Origin: an uncultured Ruminococcus sp.
Lineage (GTDB): Bacteria > Bacillota > Clostridia > Oscillospirales > Ruminococcaceae
Length of the DNA stretch: 36,650 nucleotides
Assembly (NCBI GenBank): GCA_944386525.1
Contig: CALXBL010000010.1
Location: forward strand, 1 to 36,650
Direction of reading: 5' to 3'
The first letter of the stretch is position 1, and the number at the start of each line of letters is the position of its first letter. Shown here one piece after another: positions 16,959 to 25,297 of this stretch. The position numbers were made by a program, and so were the translations under genes. Below the pieces are notes generated by a model. The model did not search any database and had not been told where the DNA came from. It saw only the letters and a program-made list of their open reading frames with translations.

Positions 16959-17543
16959 TTAAAAGTCGCAGCGGAAGCGTTTTCCCAGTTTCTTCTGAAG
17001 AGTATTGCGCATTAACTCCGCCTGATTGTCGTACAGAGCTGATTTAGGCAAAACGTAGAATATCTGTCTGCCCTTGCATATAAGGAAAAACTCATATTTC
17101 TCGATAACACGGAGATCACTTGTAAAGCTTAGCTCCGTAGGAGGAACAGTGGATATCTCCTCATCAGGCAGATCCTGTATACGCTCTGGAGGGAGTGTGC
17201 GAAATATCATCTTCTCATCAGTAAGAGCAAAAGTATACTCATCACCCTCCATATCACGTACTACGTCCATAATATTTCTGCGTATTTTCTTAGGGTTATA
17301 CCATAAAACAGCAATAAGAGCTATGCACACAAAGAGCAGAAGAAATGAAATTGTATTGGAAGGATCTTTTCCCGCATGATAGCCAAAATCCAGAGCCAGT
17401 ATCAGCAGTATAATCTGCATTATCCAATTTTTAGGATATACAAATATACGCTGATAAACCTTATAGGCGCTGCTATATATTTCTGAGGAGATCTGATATG
17501 AGCCAGTCTCCGGAATAATACAGAGGTTATTTTCGCCGTTCAT
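16959..17543 (-). CDS. YcxB-like membrane protein between gyrB and gyrA
   Basis: A 194-residue protein with a short N-terminal cytoplasmic part, two membrane segments (about 38-56 and 65-81) and a C-terminal cytoplasmic domain of beta-strand character (about 98-190: YTFALTDEKMIFRT, LIEKYEFFLICKGRQIFYVLPK style). This layout matches YcxB-domain proteins, whose function is not known. GGAGATGAAATA precedes the ATG. The gaps to gyrB (26 nt) and gyrA (12 nt) are short, so all three are probably one transcript; the pair gyrB-gyrA is usually adjacent, so this is an inserted passenger. Confidence 0.8.
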   Translation of the reverse strand: MNGENNLCIIPETGSYQISSEIYSSAYKVYQRIFVYPKNWIMQIILLILALDFGYHAGKDPSNTISFLLLFVCIALIAVLWYNPKKIRRNIMDVVRDMEGDEYTFALTDEKMIFRTLPPERIQDLPDEEISTVPPTELSFTSDLRVIEKYEFFLICKGRQIFYVLPKSALYDNQAELMRNTLQKKLGKRFRCDF

Positions 17544-17569
17544 TATTTCATCTCCAATCGGAAGTAATA

Positions 17570-19513
17570 TCAGATATCAAGGTCCTTAACATACTTTGCG
17601 TTATTTTCAATAAATTCACGTCTTGGAGCGACCTTATCTCCCATAAGGATTGAGAACACCTCATCAGCACGTTCAGCGTCTTCCAGCTCAACACGAATCA
17701 TAGAGCGTGTTTCAGGATTCATAGTAGTATCCCAGAGCTGCTGGGAGCTCATTTCACCAAGACCTTTGTATCTCTGAACCTCTATCTTAGCATTGCCCTT
17801 GTCCTCAGCTTTAAGCTCCTGAATAAACTTATCACGTTCAGCCTCATCGAAAGCATATCTAAACTTTTTACCCTTCGACACCTTAAATAGAGGCGGCTGG
17901 GCAAGATAGACATTGCCGTTAGTAATGAGCGGACGCATAAAGCGGAAGAAGAAAGTAAGCAGCAGCGTCCTGATGTGAGAGCCATCAACATCCGCATCGG
18001 CCATAATAATTATCTTGCCGTAGCGGAGCTTAGTTATATCGAAGTCCTCGCCTATGGACGTACCCAGAGCTGTTACAACAGGCATAAGCTTTTCGTTGCC
18101 GTAGACCTTGTCAATGCGGGCCTTTTCCACGTTAAGCATCTTACCCCACAGCGGAAGTATAGCCTGATAGCGTCTATCTCTGCCCTCTTTAGCAGAGCCG
18201 CCTGCCGAGTCACCCTCGACGATGTAGAGCTCAGTACCGTTGACGCCCTTTTCAGAGCAGTCAGCCAGCTTACCTGGCAAACTTGCACTCTCCATAGCGG
18301 ACTTGCGTCTTGTAAGATCTCTTGCCTTTTTGGCAGCCTCACGAGCCTTTTGTGCAGAGAGGCTTTTTTCAAATATATTACGTGCAGTCTCAGGATTTTC
18401 GTCAAGGAAGTCCATGAGCTTTTCGGTAACAAGCTTTTCGACAAACGGCTTTACACTTGGATTTCCAAGTCTGCCTTTAGTCTGACCCTCAAACTCGCAC
18501 TCAGTAAGCTTTACAGAAATAATGGCAGTAAGACCCTCACGCACATCGTCGCCCAGCAGTTTAACGCCATCCTTAAGGAGGTTCATCTTTTTGCCATACT
18601 CATTGATTACCTTGGTGAGTGCATTTTTAAAGCCCACCTCATGAGAGCCTCCATCGGTAGTATGGATATTATTTGCAAACGACAAAACAAGTTCATTATA
18701 GCTGTCGTTATACTGCATGGCAATCTCGGCGAAGGAATTGCCGTCCATTCCTGAGAAATAGATAACGTCGTTCGAAAGCGGAGTCACACCTCTCACCTTA
18801 TGCAGGTGCTCGACAAAGTGACGTATACCGCCCTCATAGTATAATTCCTCAACAGTAATGGCAGATGGATTTCTCTTATCTGAGAATATAATCTTAATAC
18901 CGGCATTGAGGAAAGCCTGTTCACGAAGTCTTTTAAGCAAAACCTCGTAGTCATAAACGGTACTTTCAAATATCTCCGGATCTGCCTTAAACATAACGGA
19001 AGTACCATTTTCGGTGGTATCTCCGATAATTTTAAGCTCCTCGGAGTAATTGCCTCTTTCGAAACGCTGGAAGTGTATATTTGAGCCATCCTTTACAGTA
19101 AGCTCCAGCCATTCGGAGAGAGCGTTTACAACTGACGCACCAACGCCGTGAAGACCGCCCGACACCTTATATCCGCCGCCGCCGAACTTACCGCCTGCAT
19201 GGAGCACAGTATAAACGACAGTAGCCGCCGAGATTCCCTCAGTGGGGTGAATACCAACGGGAATACCTCGTCCGTTATCGGAAACACGTATAACATCGTC
19301 TGGCAGTATCTCCACATTTATCTCCGTACAGAAGCCGGCAAGCGCCTCGTCAATGGAGTTATCGACAATCTCATAGACAAGGTGATGAAGACCCTTTGGT
19401 CCAGTAGAGCCTATATACATTCCCGGACGCTTCCGGACAGCTTCAAGTCCCTCAAGAACCTGTATCTGATTTTCATCATAGCTGGCAGCATTGAGCTTCT
19501 GTTCTTCTATCAT
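17570..19513 (-). CDS. gyrB: DNA gyrase subunit B
   Basis: The ATPase subunit of gyrase, 647 residues. The GHKL ATP-binding motifs are [14 protein letters not shown] (about 47-60) and DNGRGIPV (about 79-86). The TOPRIM motifs [10 protein letters not shown] and [19 protein letters not shown] are present, and the C-terminal [15 protein letters not shown] is conserved. The length excludes the large insertion found in proteobacterial GyrB. The start follows AAAGGAGGAATAAAC. The leader contains a DnaA-box-like element (19586-19618), so the gene may respond to DnaA. Confidence 0.98.
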   Translation of the reverse strand: MIEEQKLNAASYDENQIQVLEGLEAVRKRPGMYIGSTGPKGLHHLVYEIVDNSIDEALAGFCTEINVEILPDDVIRVSDNGRGIPVGIHPTEGISAATVVYTVLHAGGKFGGGGYKVSGGLHGVGASVVNALSEWLELTVKDGSNIHFQRFERGNYSEELKIIGDTTENGTSVMFKADPEIFESTVYDYEVLLKRLREQAFLNAGIKIIFSDKRNPSAITVEELYYEGGIRHFVEHLHKVRGVTPLSNDVIYFSGMDGNSFAEIAMQYNDSYNELVLSFANNIHTTDGGSHEVGFKNALTKVINEYGKKMNLLKDGVKLLGDDVREGLTAIISVKLTECEFEGQTKGRLGNPSVKPFVEKLVTEKLMDFLDENPETARNIFEKSLSAQKAREAAKKARDLTRRKSAMESASLPGKLADCSEKGVNGTELYIVEGDSAGGSAKEGRDRRYQAILPLWGKMLNVEKARIDKVYGNEKLMPVVTALGTSIGEDFDITKLRYGKIIIMADADVDGSHIRTLLLTFFFRFMRPLITNGNVYLAQPPLFKVSKGKKFRYAFDEAERDKFIQELKAEDKGNAKIEVQRYKGLGEMSSQQLWDTTMNPETRSMIRVELEDAERADEVFSILMGDKVAPRREFIENNAKYVKDLDI

Positions 19514-19656
19514 GTTTATTCCTCCTTTGTGTGAATTCTGGGGCTATAAAAAGTCTGTCTCAGATTCTCCACACACTCAAACAACTTTTCAACCGAGTTT
19601 TCAACACTCTGTTGAAAAACGAATTTTCAAGTAAAAATCTATCAAACGAGCGGTTA
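19514..19656 (-). promoter_or_regulatory. recF-gyrB intergenic region, probable gyrB promoter region
   Basis: 143 nt with a TTCTCCACA DnaA-like box (19565-19573) and the first 33-bp element. A gyrB promoter is expected here but no good -35/-10 pair stands out. Confidence 0.45.
19586..19618. repeat. 33-bp triple-box element, copy A
   Basis: Three 9-mers of the TTTTCAACA class: two direct and one inverted. The second and third form a perfect palindrome TTTTCAACA / TGTTGAAAA around CTC. The same layout and length recur at 22546, 35999 and 36149. Confidence 0.8.
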
Positions 19657-20775
19657 TCATGAGATTATCCGCCCATTTTTCAACATAAGACGAATCCCCT
19701 CCAGCTCATTTATCAACACCTCATGATGACAGGTAGTAACAAAGACCTGCATATCCTTTATAGTAGTGCATACCACCTGCTGGCGGCTGCGGTCAAGCTC
19801 TCCCATAACGTCGTCAAGAAGCACAATGGGAGTCTCCTTTTTAGCGCAGCCATAAAGCTCCGCTTGAGAGAGTTTCAATGCGAGAGCAAGGCTTTTCTTC
19901 TGCCCCTGAGAGCCGAAGTCCTTAGCGCCCACACCATTTATGGCAAATTCCAGGTCGTCACGGTGGATGCCGCAGGACGTAAATCCAAGTTCTGTATCCT
20001 GAGAGCGTGAATCTTTAAGCTTCCTGAAGTATATCTCCTCCAGTTCCTGCGCATTATCCTTAGTAATATCGGGACGCCTGCCAAAAATCTGGCTTTTATA
20101 TCCGGCAGAAATCACCTCAGTTCCGCCTGATATCCTGCCGTACAGCTCACGAACCGACTCCTCCAGACGTGCGGAATACGACTGTCTCCGGAGTGATATA
20201 TAAGTACCGACAGACGCAAGCTGTCTGTCCCAAATGTCGAGTATAGCGTCGATCTGAGAGAGCGGCAATCGCTGTTTCAAAGCAGCATTCCTCTGTGATA
20301 GGATCAGCTGATACCGCCTTACAGCCGTAACACCTCGCCTGTGGAGCTGTGAGAAACACATATCAAGAAAGCTTCTTCTCACATCGGGGCTGCCTGAAAT
20401 AAGCTCTATATCCTCCGGTGTAAAAGCCACACAGTGATATATCTCAAAGAGATCGCTTGTCTGACGGACAGGTACTCCATTGAGCGTAAGTTTTTTTTCC
20501 CGTGATTTTGGCGACATCTGGCATACAAGGGTCTGTTCACGGCGGTCGTCGTGGAAGCTAAGCTGTATTTTTAGTGGGTTTCCCGAAAAGCTAAGGTAAT
20601 CACGTTCACGTGTACCTCTGAAGCTTCTGCAGCCGGTAAAGAGCCACAGCGCCTCCAGCAAATTAGTCTTACCCTGAGCATTTTCGCCGGATATGATGTT
20701 ATATCCACTGTCAGGCACAAATTCCACACTGGAAAGGTTTTTAAAGCCGTCGATATATATTTTAGTGAGCCGCAT
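19657..20775 (-). CDS. recF: DNA replication/repair ATPase RecF
   Basis: SMC-like ABC ATPase of 372 residues that helps load RecA at gaps. The Walker A motif is GENAQGKTN (30-38). The ABC signature region is KDFGSQGQKKSLALALKL, and Walker B is IVLLDDVMGELD followed by the VFVTTCH element. The start codon lies 2 nt after the stop of the S4-domain gene, so translation is probably coupled in dnaN-yaaA-recF. No terminator is visible before gyrB. Confidence 0.96.
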   Translation of the reverse strand: MRLTKIYIDGFKNLSSVEFVPDSGYNIISGENAQGKTNLLEALWLFTGCRSFRGTRERDYLSFSGNPLKIQLSFHDDRREQTLVCQMSPKSREKKLTLNGVPVRQTSDLFEIYHCVAFTPEDIELISGSPDVRRSFLDMCFSQLHRRGVTAVRRYQLILSQRNAALKQRLPLSQIDAILDIWDRQLASVGTYISLRRQSYSARLEESVRELYGRISGGTEVISAGYKSQIFGRRPDITKDNAQELEEIYFRKLKDSRSQDTELGFTSCGIHRDDLEFAINGVGAKDFGSQGQKKSLALALKLSQAELYGCAKKETPIVLLDDVMGELDRSRQQVVCTTIKDMQVFVTTCHHEVLINELEGIRLMLKNGRIIS

Positions 20776-20777
20776 TA

Positions 20778-20996
20778 TTATTCAGCCGCAGCGACAATAA
20801 ATTTATTGCCGTCCAGCTCCACGGTATCTCCGGGACGTATTTTTTTGCCCCGCATAGTGCACACCTCGCCGTTTACCTTAACATCACCGGACTGAACAGC
20901 CTCTTTAGCAATGCCTCCTGTCTCGCATATACCTGCAAATTTGAGAAAAGCGTCCAGCTTGATAAACTCAGTCCTTATCTCGATTTTTTCATCCAT
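20778..20996 (-). CDS. yaaA: S4-domain RNA-binding protein YaaA/RlbA
   Basis: A 72-residue protein made of one S4 RNA-binding domain: [24 protein letters not shown] followed by [19 protein letters not shown]. The gene is found between dnaN and recF in many Firmicutes; the Bacillus protein is linked to ribosome assembly. The ribosome site (GAGGTGA, 10 nt before ATG) is only moderate. Confidence 0.92.
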   Translation of the reverse strand: MDEKIEIRTEFIKLDAFLKFAGICETGGIAKEAVQSGDVKVNGEVCTMRGKKIRPGDTVELDGNKFIVAAAE

Positions 20997-21016
20997 GGGG
21001 ATATATTCACCTCAGC

Positions 21017-22123
21017 TTAATCCTTTATCTGAATGGGCATAAGCAGGAATATGAAGCTTTCGCCCTGCATTGGTACAATCTTCACAACACGCTTGCCGCC
21101 CGACATCTGAATTTTTATCTGATCGCAGTCAGCTGCTTTTACAGCCTCCAGCATAAAGCGGTTGTTGAGGCCTATTTTGACATCCGGACCGCTTATTTTA
21201 ACGGGGATAGTATCATTTATCTCACCAATACCCGTCTTACAGCGTACATTAAGGCTGCCTCCGCTGAAGGTACAGCGTATCGGAGCATTAAATTTGCTGT
21301 TTATAAGGAGAGCACATCTTTCAAGGCATTGAGTGATATCTCCAACATTAACGAGTACTTCTGTTTCAAAGCTTGCCGGAATGCTGCTTTTGTAGTTATG
21401 GAATTCACCTTCCAGCAAACGGGAAAATACTATATAACCGTCAAATTCAAAGAGGATATGGCTTCTGCTTACGGATATCACACATTGTTCCTCGGCGTCA
21501 TCTTTGAGCATATTAGCCACTTCAGTAACAGTTCTCTTAGGAACGACGAACTGCATATTTTCACGAGAATCGACTTTTTCATTTCTGATGGCAAGGCGGA
21601 ATCCGTCGATAGCAACAACGCTCAGACTGCCATTGCTCACCTCAAACAGTTCTCCTGTAAGAACAGGCTTCTGCTCATTAAGACTTGTTGCATAGCTTGT
21701 CTGATTTATCATAGTTTTAAGGACATTCTGGTCGATATGCATACCCTCGTCCATATTCATATCAGGAAGAGCGGGATATTCTTCAGCTGACATAGCTGAT
21801 ATGTGGAATTCGGTAGCCTCGCAGTACATACTTACATTGAGTTTTTCATCTATTTCAAATCTTACTTCCTGACCGGACATACGGCGTACAGCCTCAGAGA
21901 GAAGGCGTGCATTAAAAACGAATTCACCTGTATCATCGGTTCTTACGTCCAGATTCTTCTGGATACCGAATTCCAGGTCGTAGCCTGTAAGCTCTAAGTT
22001 ATCGGGATTAAGGCGAACCTTTATTCCTTCAAGAGCTGTAATTGTTGAACGCTGTGCAATACCTTTTGAAACATGGGAAACAGCGTCGTAGAGTGACTGC
22101 TTATCGCAGGTAAAAGTTATCAT
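21017..22123 (-). CDS. dnaN: DNA polymerase III beta subunit (sliding clamp)
   Basis: A 368-residue processivity clamp with three repeated clamp domains. It begins MITFTCDKQSLYDAVSHVSKGIAQRSTITALEGI and ends with the conserved ...FIFLLMPIQIKD, equivalent to the usual 'LMPMRL' C-terminus that helps form the peptide-binding pocket. It follows dnaA after the origin region. The start is preceded by AAAGGA at 8 nt. Confidence 0.97.
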   Translation of the reverse strand: MITFTCDKQSLYDAVSHVSKGIAQRSTITALEGIKVRLNPDNLELTGYDLEFGIQKNLDVRTDDTGEFVFNARLLSEAVRRMSGQEVRFEIDEKLNVSMYCEATEFHISAMSAEEYPALPDMNMDEGMHIDQNVLKTMINQTSYATSLNEQKPVLTGELFEVSNGSLSVVAIDGFRLAIRNEKVDSRENMQFVVPKRTVTEVANMLKDDAEEQCVISVSRSHILFEFDGYIVFSRLLEGEFHNYKSSIPASFETEVLVNVGDITQCLERCALLINSKFNAPIRCTFSGGSLNVRCKTGIGEINDTIPVKISGPDVKIGLNNRFMLEAVKAADCDQIKIQMSGGKRVVKIVPMQGESFIFLLMPIQIKD

Positions 22124-22237
22124 GTTATCTATCCTTTCAACGAGAAAATATGGCTTTGATTAGCGAGTAGTGTTTTCCACAATCTGTTTGCTGTTGCGCA
22201 GCGCAGCTGCGCAGTATCGAAAGAATAAGAAGAAAAT

Positions 22238-22258
22238 AAAAAGTAGTAGTAGTAGTAG
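22238..22258 (+). other. DnaA-trio unwinding element
   Basis: Five perfect TAG triplets (22244-22258) preceded in phase by AAA and AAG, all matching the 5'-[T/A]A[G/A] DnaA-trio pattern. A GAGGGG cluster and a DnaA-like box (TGTTGAAAT, 22271-22279) lie on the 3' side, the side from which DnaA is known to load. An A-rich stretch follows on the 5' side. Confidence 0.8.
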
Positions 22259-22438
22259 AGGGGTTGAAGTTGTTGAAATAGGCTTATTTGCAGGAAAACA
22301 GGGTAAAAGTTTTCAAAATGAGTAATGTGGAGAGTTTTCGGAAAAGTTGAAACCAATTTTTCAATTTGAAAAGTGGAAAAATTGTGGAGTTGAAGTTGAG
22401 ATAATGTTGATAATTTCGTGGAAAAAAGCACCCGCCGG

Positions 22439-22452
22439 TTTTTCGCCGGCAG
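22439..22452. other. Short GC-rich hairpin inside oriC
   Basis: GCCGG TTTTT CGCCGGC type stem (about 22434-22452) between DnaA boxes. On the minus strand it could end dnaA readthrough, but no U-run follows. Confidence 0.3.
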
Positions 22453-22545
22453 GAAAAGTGGAAATCATTTTCTTTTGAATTTGTTGAATAGACGGTTTGA
22501 TGTAAGATAAAGGAATAAATATTGCTGGATATACTTAAAAATTTG

Positions 22546-22578
22546 TTTTCAACTTCGGTTTCAACAGTCTGTTGAAAA
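22546..22578. repeat. 33-bp triple-box element, copy B
   Basis: Same layout as copy A: TTTTCAAC, then TTTCAACA, then TGTTGAAAA inverted. It lies just after the dnaA stop codon, beside two GTTTCCACA boxes. Confidence 0.82.
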
Positions 22579-22627
22579 CCTTGTGGAAACCTGTTTGGAA
22601 GCTGTGGAAACGCTATTGAAAAACGGT

Positions 22628-23998
22628 TTAGATGCGACTTTTGTCGCGTATATTTTTGATTATGTCGTTTACGAGCTGTTTCAGGTTTTCGTCACGTTTC
22701 ATACCTGATTCGATGTTGTTGATTGCATATACTATAGTAGAGTGGTCACGTCCGCCGAACTCCATGCCGATCGACTGGAGCGGCATTTGTGTTATCTCAC
22801 GCACAACGTAAACAGCCACCTTTCGTGCTGTAGATATCTGACTTGAGCGTTTGCTGCTGCGTATCTCGTCGGGAGTTACACCATATACATCTGCCACTTC
22901 AACGATTATCTTTTCAACAGTGATCGGGATAGGCTGGTCGTCGTTTAGGATATCCTTAATAACGCTCTGAGCCATTGAGATTGAAGGTGGTGAGCCGGCA
23001 AGAGCTTTTAAGGCTTTTAGTTTTTTAACAGCGCCTTCGAGCTGACGGATGTTGGATTTAAGTCTGTTTGCGATGAATTCAGCCACATCGTCTGGGATAA
23101 CGAGGTCGAGCAGTTCAGCCTTGCGGCGAATGATAGCAATTCTTGTTTCAAAGTCAGGGGTAGTTATGTCGGTGATAAGACCCCATTCAAATCGTGTACG
23201 GATTCTCTCTTCCAGAGTTTTAAGTTCCTTTGGCGGCTTGTCCGATGTGATAACGATCTGTTTACCTTCGGCGTGGAGCTTATTAAAGGTATGGAAGAAT
23301 TCCTCCTGCATACGGTCCTTATTGGTAAAGAACTGGATATCGTCGATGAGGAGTACATCGGCGCTTCTGTACTTATCGTGGAAGCTGACCATATTGTTAT
23401 CATTAATACCGCGGATAAGGTCGTTGCCGAACTCCTCGCTTGTAACGTATATAATATTGTAGTCAGGATTTTTTTGTTTTACCTCATGTGCGATGGCGTG
23501 CATAAGGTGAGTTTTGCCAAGACCTGATGGACCGTATATAAAGAGCGGGTTATAATTTTTACCCGGTTCTTTTGAAACGGCAGTGCAGGCAGCATAAGCA
23601 AATTCGTTTGATCTGCCGACTATGAATGTGGAGAAGGTGTATTCATAGTTTGCGCCCTCGAGTGATTTTTCAAGGTCGGCGTGACGGCGGTCGATGTCGT
23701 CGGCGCTTACGGGGCTGTTGGAATTTTGGGCATAGTCATCATCCGGCTCGACCACCTGAATGATTATATCCACCGGGAAGCCCAGAACGTGATAAAAAGC
23801 CTCCTTGAGCAGATCCTCATAATTCTGGAGGACGGTATTTCTCTGGAAGTCTGACTGAACGGTGAAAGCAGCAGTTGAACCGTTAAGGCTCAGCGGTTGA
23901 AGGGAGCCGATCCAGAGCTTAACGGCAACCTCAGAGAGTCCGCCTTCTTTCAGGCAGTACTCCTTTACAAGGGTAAATACATCATCAAATGAATTCAT
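22628..23998 (-). CDS. dnaA: Chromosomal replication initiator DnaA
   Basis: AAA+ initiator of 456 residues. Domain I covers about 1-85 and a short domain II 86-112. Domain III has Walker A GPSGLGKTH (156-164), Walker B LLIDDIQF (216-223) and the arginine finger region RIRTRFEWGL. Domain IV (about 360-456) ends with the DnaA signature GGRDHSTIVYA (415-425). In E. coli the equivalent D-H-T residues read bases of the DnaA box; here the Thr is Ser420, and the region around the minor-groove arginine reads STARKVA instead of the common PRQ. This may relate to the TTTTCAACA boxes seen nearby. The start follows AAGGAG at 8 nt. Confidence 0.98.
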   Translation of the reverse strand: MNSFDDVFTLVKEYCLKEGGLSEVAVKLWIGSLQPLSLNGSTAAFTVQSDFQRNTVLQNYEDLLKEAFYHVLGFPVDIIIQVVEPDDDYAQNSNSPVSADDIDRRHADLEKSLEGANYEYTFSTFIVGRSNEFAYAACTAVSKEPGKNYNPLFIYGPSGLGKTHLMHAIAHEVKQKNPDYNIIYVTSEEFGNDLIRGINDNNMVSFHDKYRSADVLLIDDIQFFTNKDRMQEEFFHTFNKLHAEGKQIVITSDKPPKELKTLEERIRTRFEWGLITDITTPDFETRIAIIRRKAELLDLVIPDDVAEFIANRLKSNIRQLEGAVKKLKALKALAGSPPSISMAQSVIKDILNDDQPIPITVEKIIVEVADVYGVTPDEIRSSKRSSQISTARKVAVYVVREITQMPLQSIGMEFGGRDHSTIVYAINNIESGMKRDENLKQLVNDIIKNIRDKSRI

Positions 23999-24107
23999 AG
24001 CTTGATCTCCTTTTTGAAAATAATAATGTCAGAATATTAAGTTTCAGCAATGGAAAGCGTTATATCCAGCTGAACTGAGTATATGAGTATAAAAGTTTTC
24101 CGGTTAG

Positions 24108-24146
24108 AAAAAGCCCCTTAAGCCATAGAATTGAAAAGGGGTTTTA
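24108..24146. terminator. Hairpin in the dnaA leader (attenuator or antisense terminator)
   Basis: Arms CCCCTT (24114-24119) and AAGGGG (24136-24141), flanked by A- and T-runs, so it can act in both directions. In the dnaA direction it sits in the ~160-nt leader and is followed by CTTTTTCT. Confidence 0.6.
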
Positions 24147-24167
24147 TCTTATGTTACTCTTAATAAT

Positions 24168-24196
24168 AGTATATCACATTTTGAGAAGAATTGCAA
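24168..24196 (-). promoter_or_regulatory. dnaA promoter
   Basis: On the minus strand TTGCAA (24191-24196), a 17-nt spacer and TATACT (24168-24173). The predicted start is near 24161. Two DnaA-like boxes lie just upstream. Confidence 0.75.
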
Positions 24197-24211
24197 GAGG
24201 TTTTAATGCAT

Positions 24212-24234
24212 TTTTCAACATTTTTTGTTGAAAC
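24212..24234. promoter_or_regulatory. Inverted pair of DnaA-like boxes upstream of the dnaA promoter
   Basis: TTTTCAACA (24212-24220) and TGTTGAAAC (24226-24234), an inverted pair 15-38 bp upstream of the -35. The position suits DnaA autoregulation. Confidence 0.6.
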
Positions 24235-24331
24235 GAAGAGTATCGCAATAATAAATATATCTAACAAAACTATCATATACGGAAAAAAGGGCAGGAAATT
24301 AAAAAAATAAGGTGCAAAAATAAAAAAAGCC

Positions 24332-24360
24332 TTGACAAGCAGGAAAAAATAAGTTATAAT
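24332..24360 (+). promoter_or_regulatory. rpmH promoter
   Basis: TTGACA (24332-24337), a 17-nt spacer and TATAAT (24355-24360): a full consensus sigma-A promoter, as expected for a ribosomal-protein gene. Confidence 0.93.
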
Positions 24361-24430
24361 GTTGTGGAAAAGGTCTTTGCAGATGTAAAGTCCTTACACC
24401 ACACATAACCCTTGAGAGGAGGAGAACAGA

Positions 24431-24565
24431 ATGAAAAGAACTTATCAGCCGAAGAAGCTCCACAGAAAGAAGGAGCACGGCTTCATGAAGAGAATGAAGA
24501 CCTCTAACGGAAGAAAGGTTTTAGCTCGTAGAAGAGCCAAGGGCAGAGCAAGACTTAGCCACTAA
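24431..24565 (+). CDS. rpmH: 50S ribosomal protein L34
   Basis: A 44-residue basic protein reading [20 protein letters not shown]..., ending GRARLSH. Family length is 44-46. The start follows GAGGAGGAG at 7 nt. It is the first gene of the right-hand side of the origin, followed by a hairpin and rnpA, the standard order in bacteria. Confidence 0.98.
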   Translation: MKRTYQPKKLHRKKEHGFMKRMKTSNGRKVLARRRAKGRARLSH

Positions 24566-24571
24566 CGAGTC

Positions 24572-24602
24572 AGACCACAATTTATGTTGTGGTCTTTTTG
24601 TT
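24572..24602 (+). terminator. Terminator/attenuator between rpmH and rnpA
   Basis: Perfect 9-bp stem AGACCACAA / TTGTGGTCT with a 6-nt loop and a TTTTTG tail. Partial termination here would give more L34 than RnpA. Confidence 0.88.
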
Positions 24603-24638
24603 TTAGGTGACCTGCTTCCATAGGAAACGGAGGTAATT

Positions 24639-25001
24639 ATGCTGCATACTGAAACGATCAATAGGAATAAAGACTTTCTTACTCTCTATAATCATGGCAA
24701 GACCGTGGTTTCGCCGTATGTTGTTATCTATGTCCGGAAAAACAGGCTTGGCAGAAACAGGCTTGGTATAACAGCCGGCAAAAAAGTTGGCGGAGCAGTT
24801 GAGAGAAATAGAGCCAAGCGCGTTATACGTGCTGCTTACCGTGAGGCTGAGTCAATGCTTCCGGTGGGCATAGATATGGTAATTGTAGCGAGAGCAGCAA
24901 TACTCACCATCCGTTCGGGCGAACTGACCCGATTTCTTACCGGACAGGGACTCCGCAGGATCAATCGCTGTTTGTCAGAAACAGGAGGCAAGGCAAAGTG
25001 A
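24639..25001 (+). CDS. rnpA: Ribonuclease P protein component
   Basis: A 120-residue basic protein that supports the RNase P RNA in cutting tRNA 5' leaders. The RNR signature is AVERNRAKRVIRAAYRE (about 52-68), preceded by LGITAGKKVGGA. The start follows GGAGG at 5 nt. It overlaps yidD by 4 nt (GTGA). Confidence 0.96.
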   Translation: MLHTETINRNKDFLTLYNHGKTVVSPYVVIYVRKNRLGRNRLGITAGKKVGGAVERNRAKRVIRAAYREAESMLPVGIDMVIVARAAILTIRSGELTRFLTGQGLRRINRCLSETGGKAK

Positions 25002-25297
25002 AGTATATTTGTATGCTGCTGATCCAGTTTTACAAAAAATGCATATCACCGCTCAAGCCGCCTTGCTGCCGCTTTTATCCAAGCTGTTCAAGCTATGCGC
25101 TTGAGGCTGTGAAAAGACATGGAGCTATAAAAGGTGTATATCTTGCAGTAAAAAGGCTGCTCCGATGTAATCCGTGGAATATTGGCGGTATTGATCATGT
25201 TCCTGAGGAATTTCCTGGTTTTTTCAGAAAAAAGAGAATGAGCATAAAATGCTCTGATTCAATCTATCATCCTCGGAAAGGAAACAATATCCAATGA
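24998..25297 (+). CDS. yidD: Membrane protein insertion efficiency factor YidD
   Basis: A 99-residue protein with the family motif PPCCRFYPSCSSYALEAVKRHG and later LLRCNPWNIGGIDHVPE. YidD is a small membrane-associated helper for Sec/YidC insertion. It starts at a GTG that overlaps the rnpA stop, with AGGAGG 9 nt upstream, and itself overlaps yidC by 4 nt. The C-terminal ~25 residues are variable. Confidence 0.93.
   Translation: MKYICMLLIQFYKKCISPLKPPCCRFYPSCSSYALEAVKRHGAIKGVYLAVKRLLRCNPWNIGGIDHVPEEFPGFFRKKRMSIKCSDSIYHPRKGNNIQ

Larger units (their letters stand above)
22124..22627. other. oriC: Probable oriC (dnaA-dnaN intergenic, DnaA boxes and unwinding region)
   Basis: About 500 bp without a credible gene. 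DnaA-box matches to TTWTNCACA or one-mismatch variants lie at 22173-22181 (TTTTCCACA), 22326-22334, 22372-22380, 22383-22391, 22405-22413 (TTATCAACA on the minus strand), 22418-22426, 22582-22590 and 22603-22611 (both GTTTCCACA on the minus strand). A DnaA-trio tract, a 33-bp triple-box element and a GC-rich palindrome (GCGCAGCTGCGC, 22201-22212) lie inside. Gene orientation diverges around this locus. This fits a Bacillus-type origin with the unwinding site near dnaN. Confidence 0.88.

Noticed and set aside
17975..18754. A 259-codon plus-strand ORF
   Set aside because: Antisense shadow of gyrB.
22129..22431. A 100-codon minus-strand ORF in the dnaA-dnaN gap
   Set aside because: It is low in complexity, its YYYYY comes from the DnaA-trio repeat, it overlaps DnaA boxes and has no homology-like features. 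It is a chance frame in oriC.
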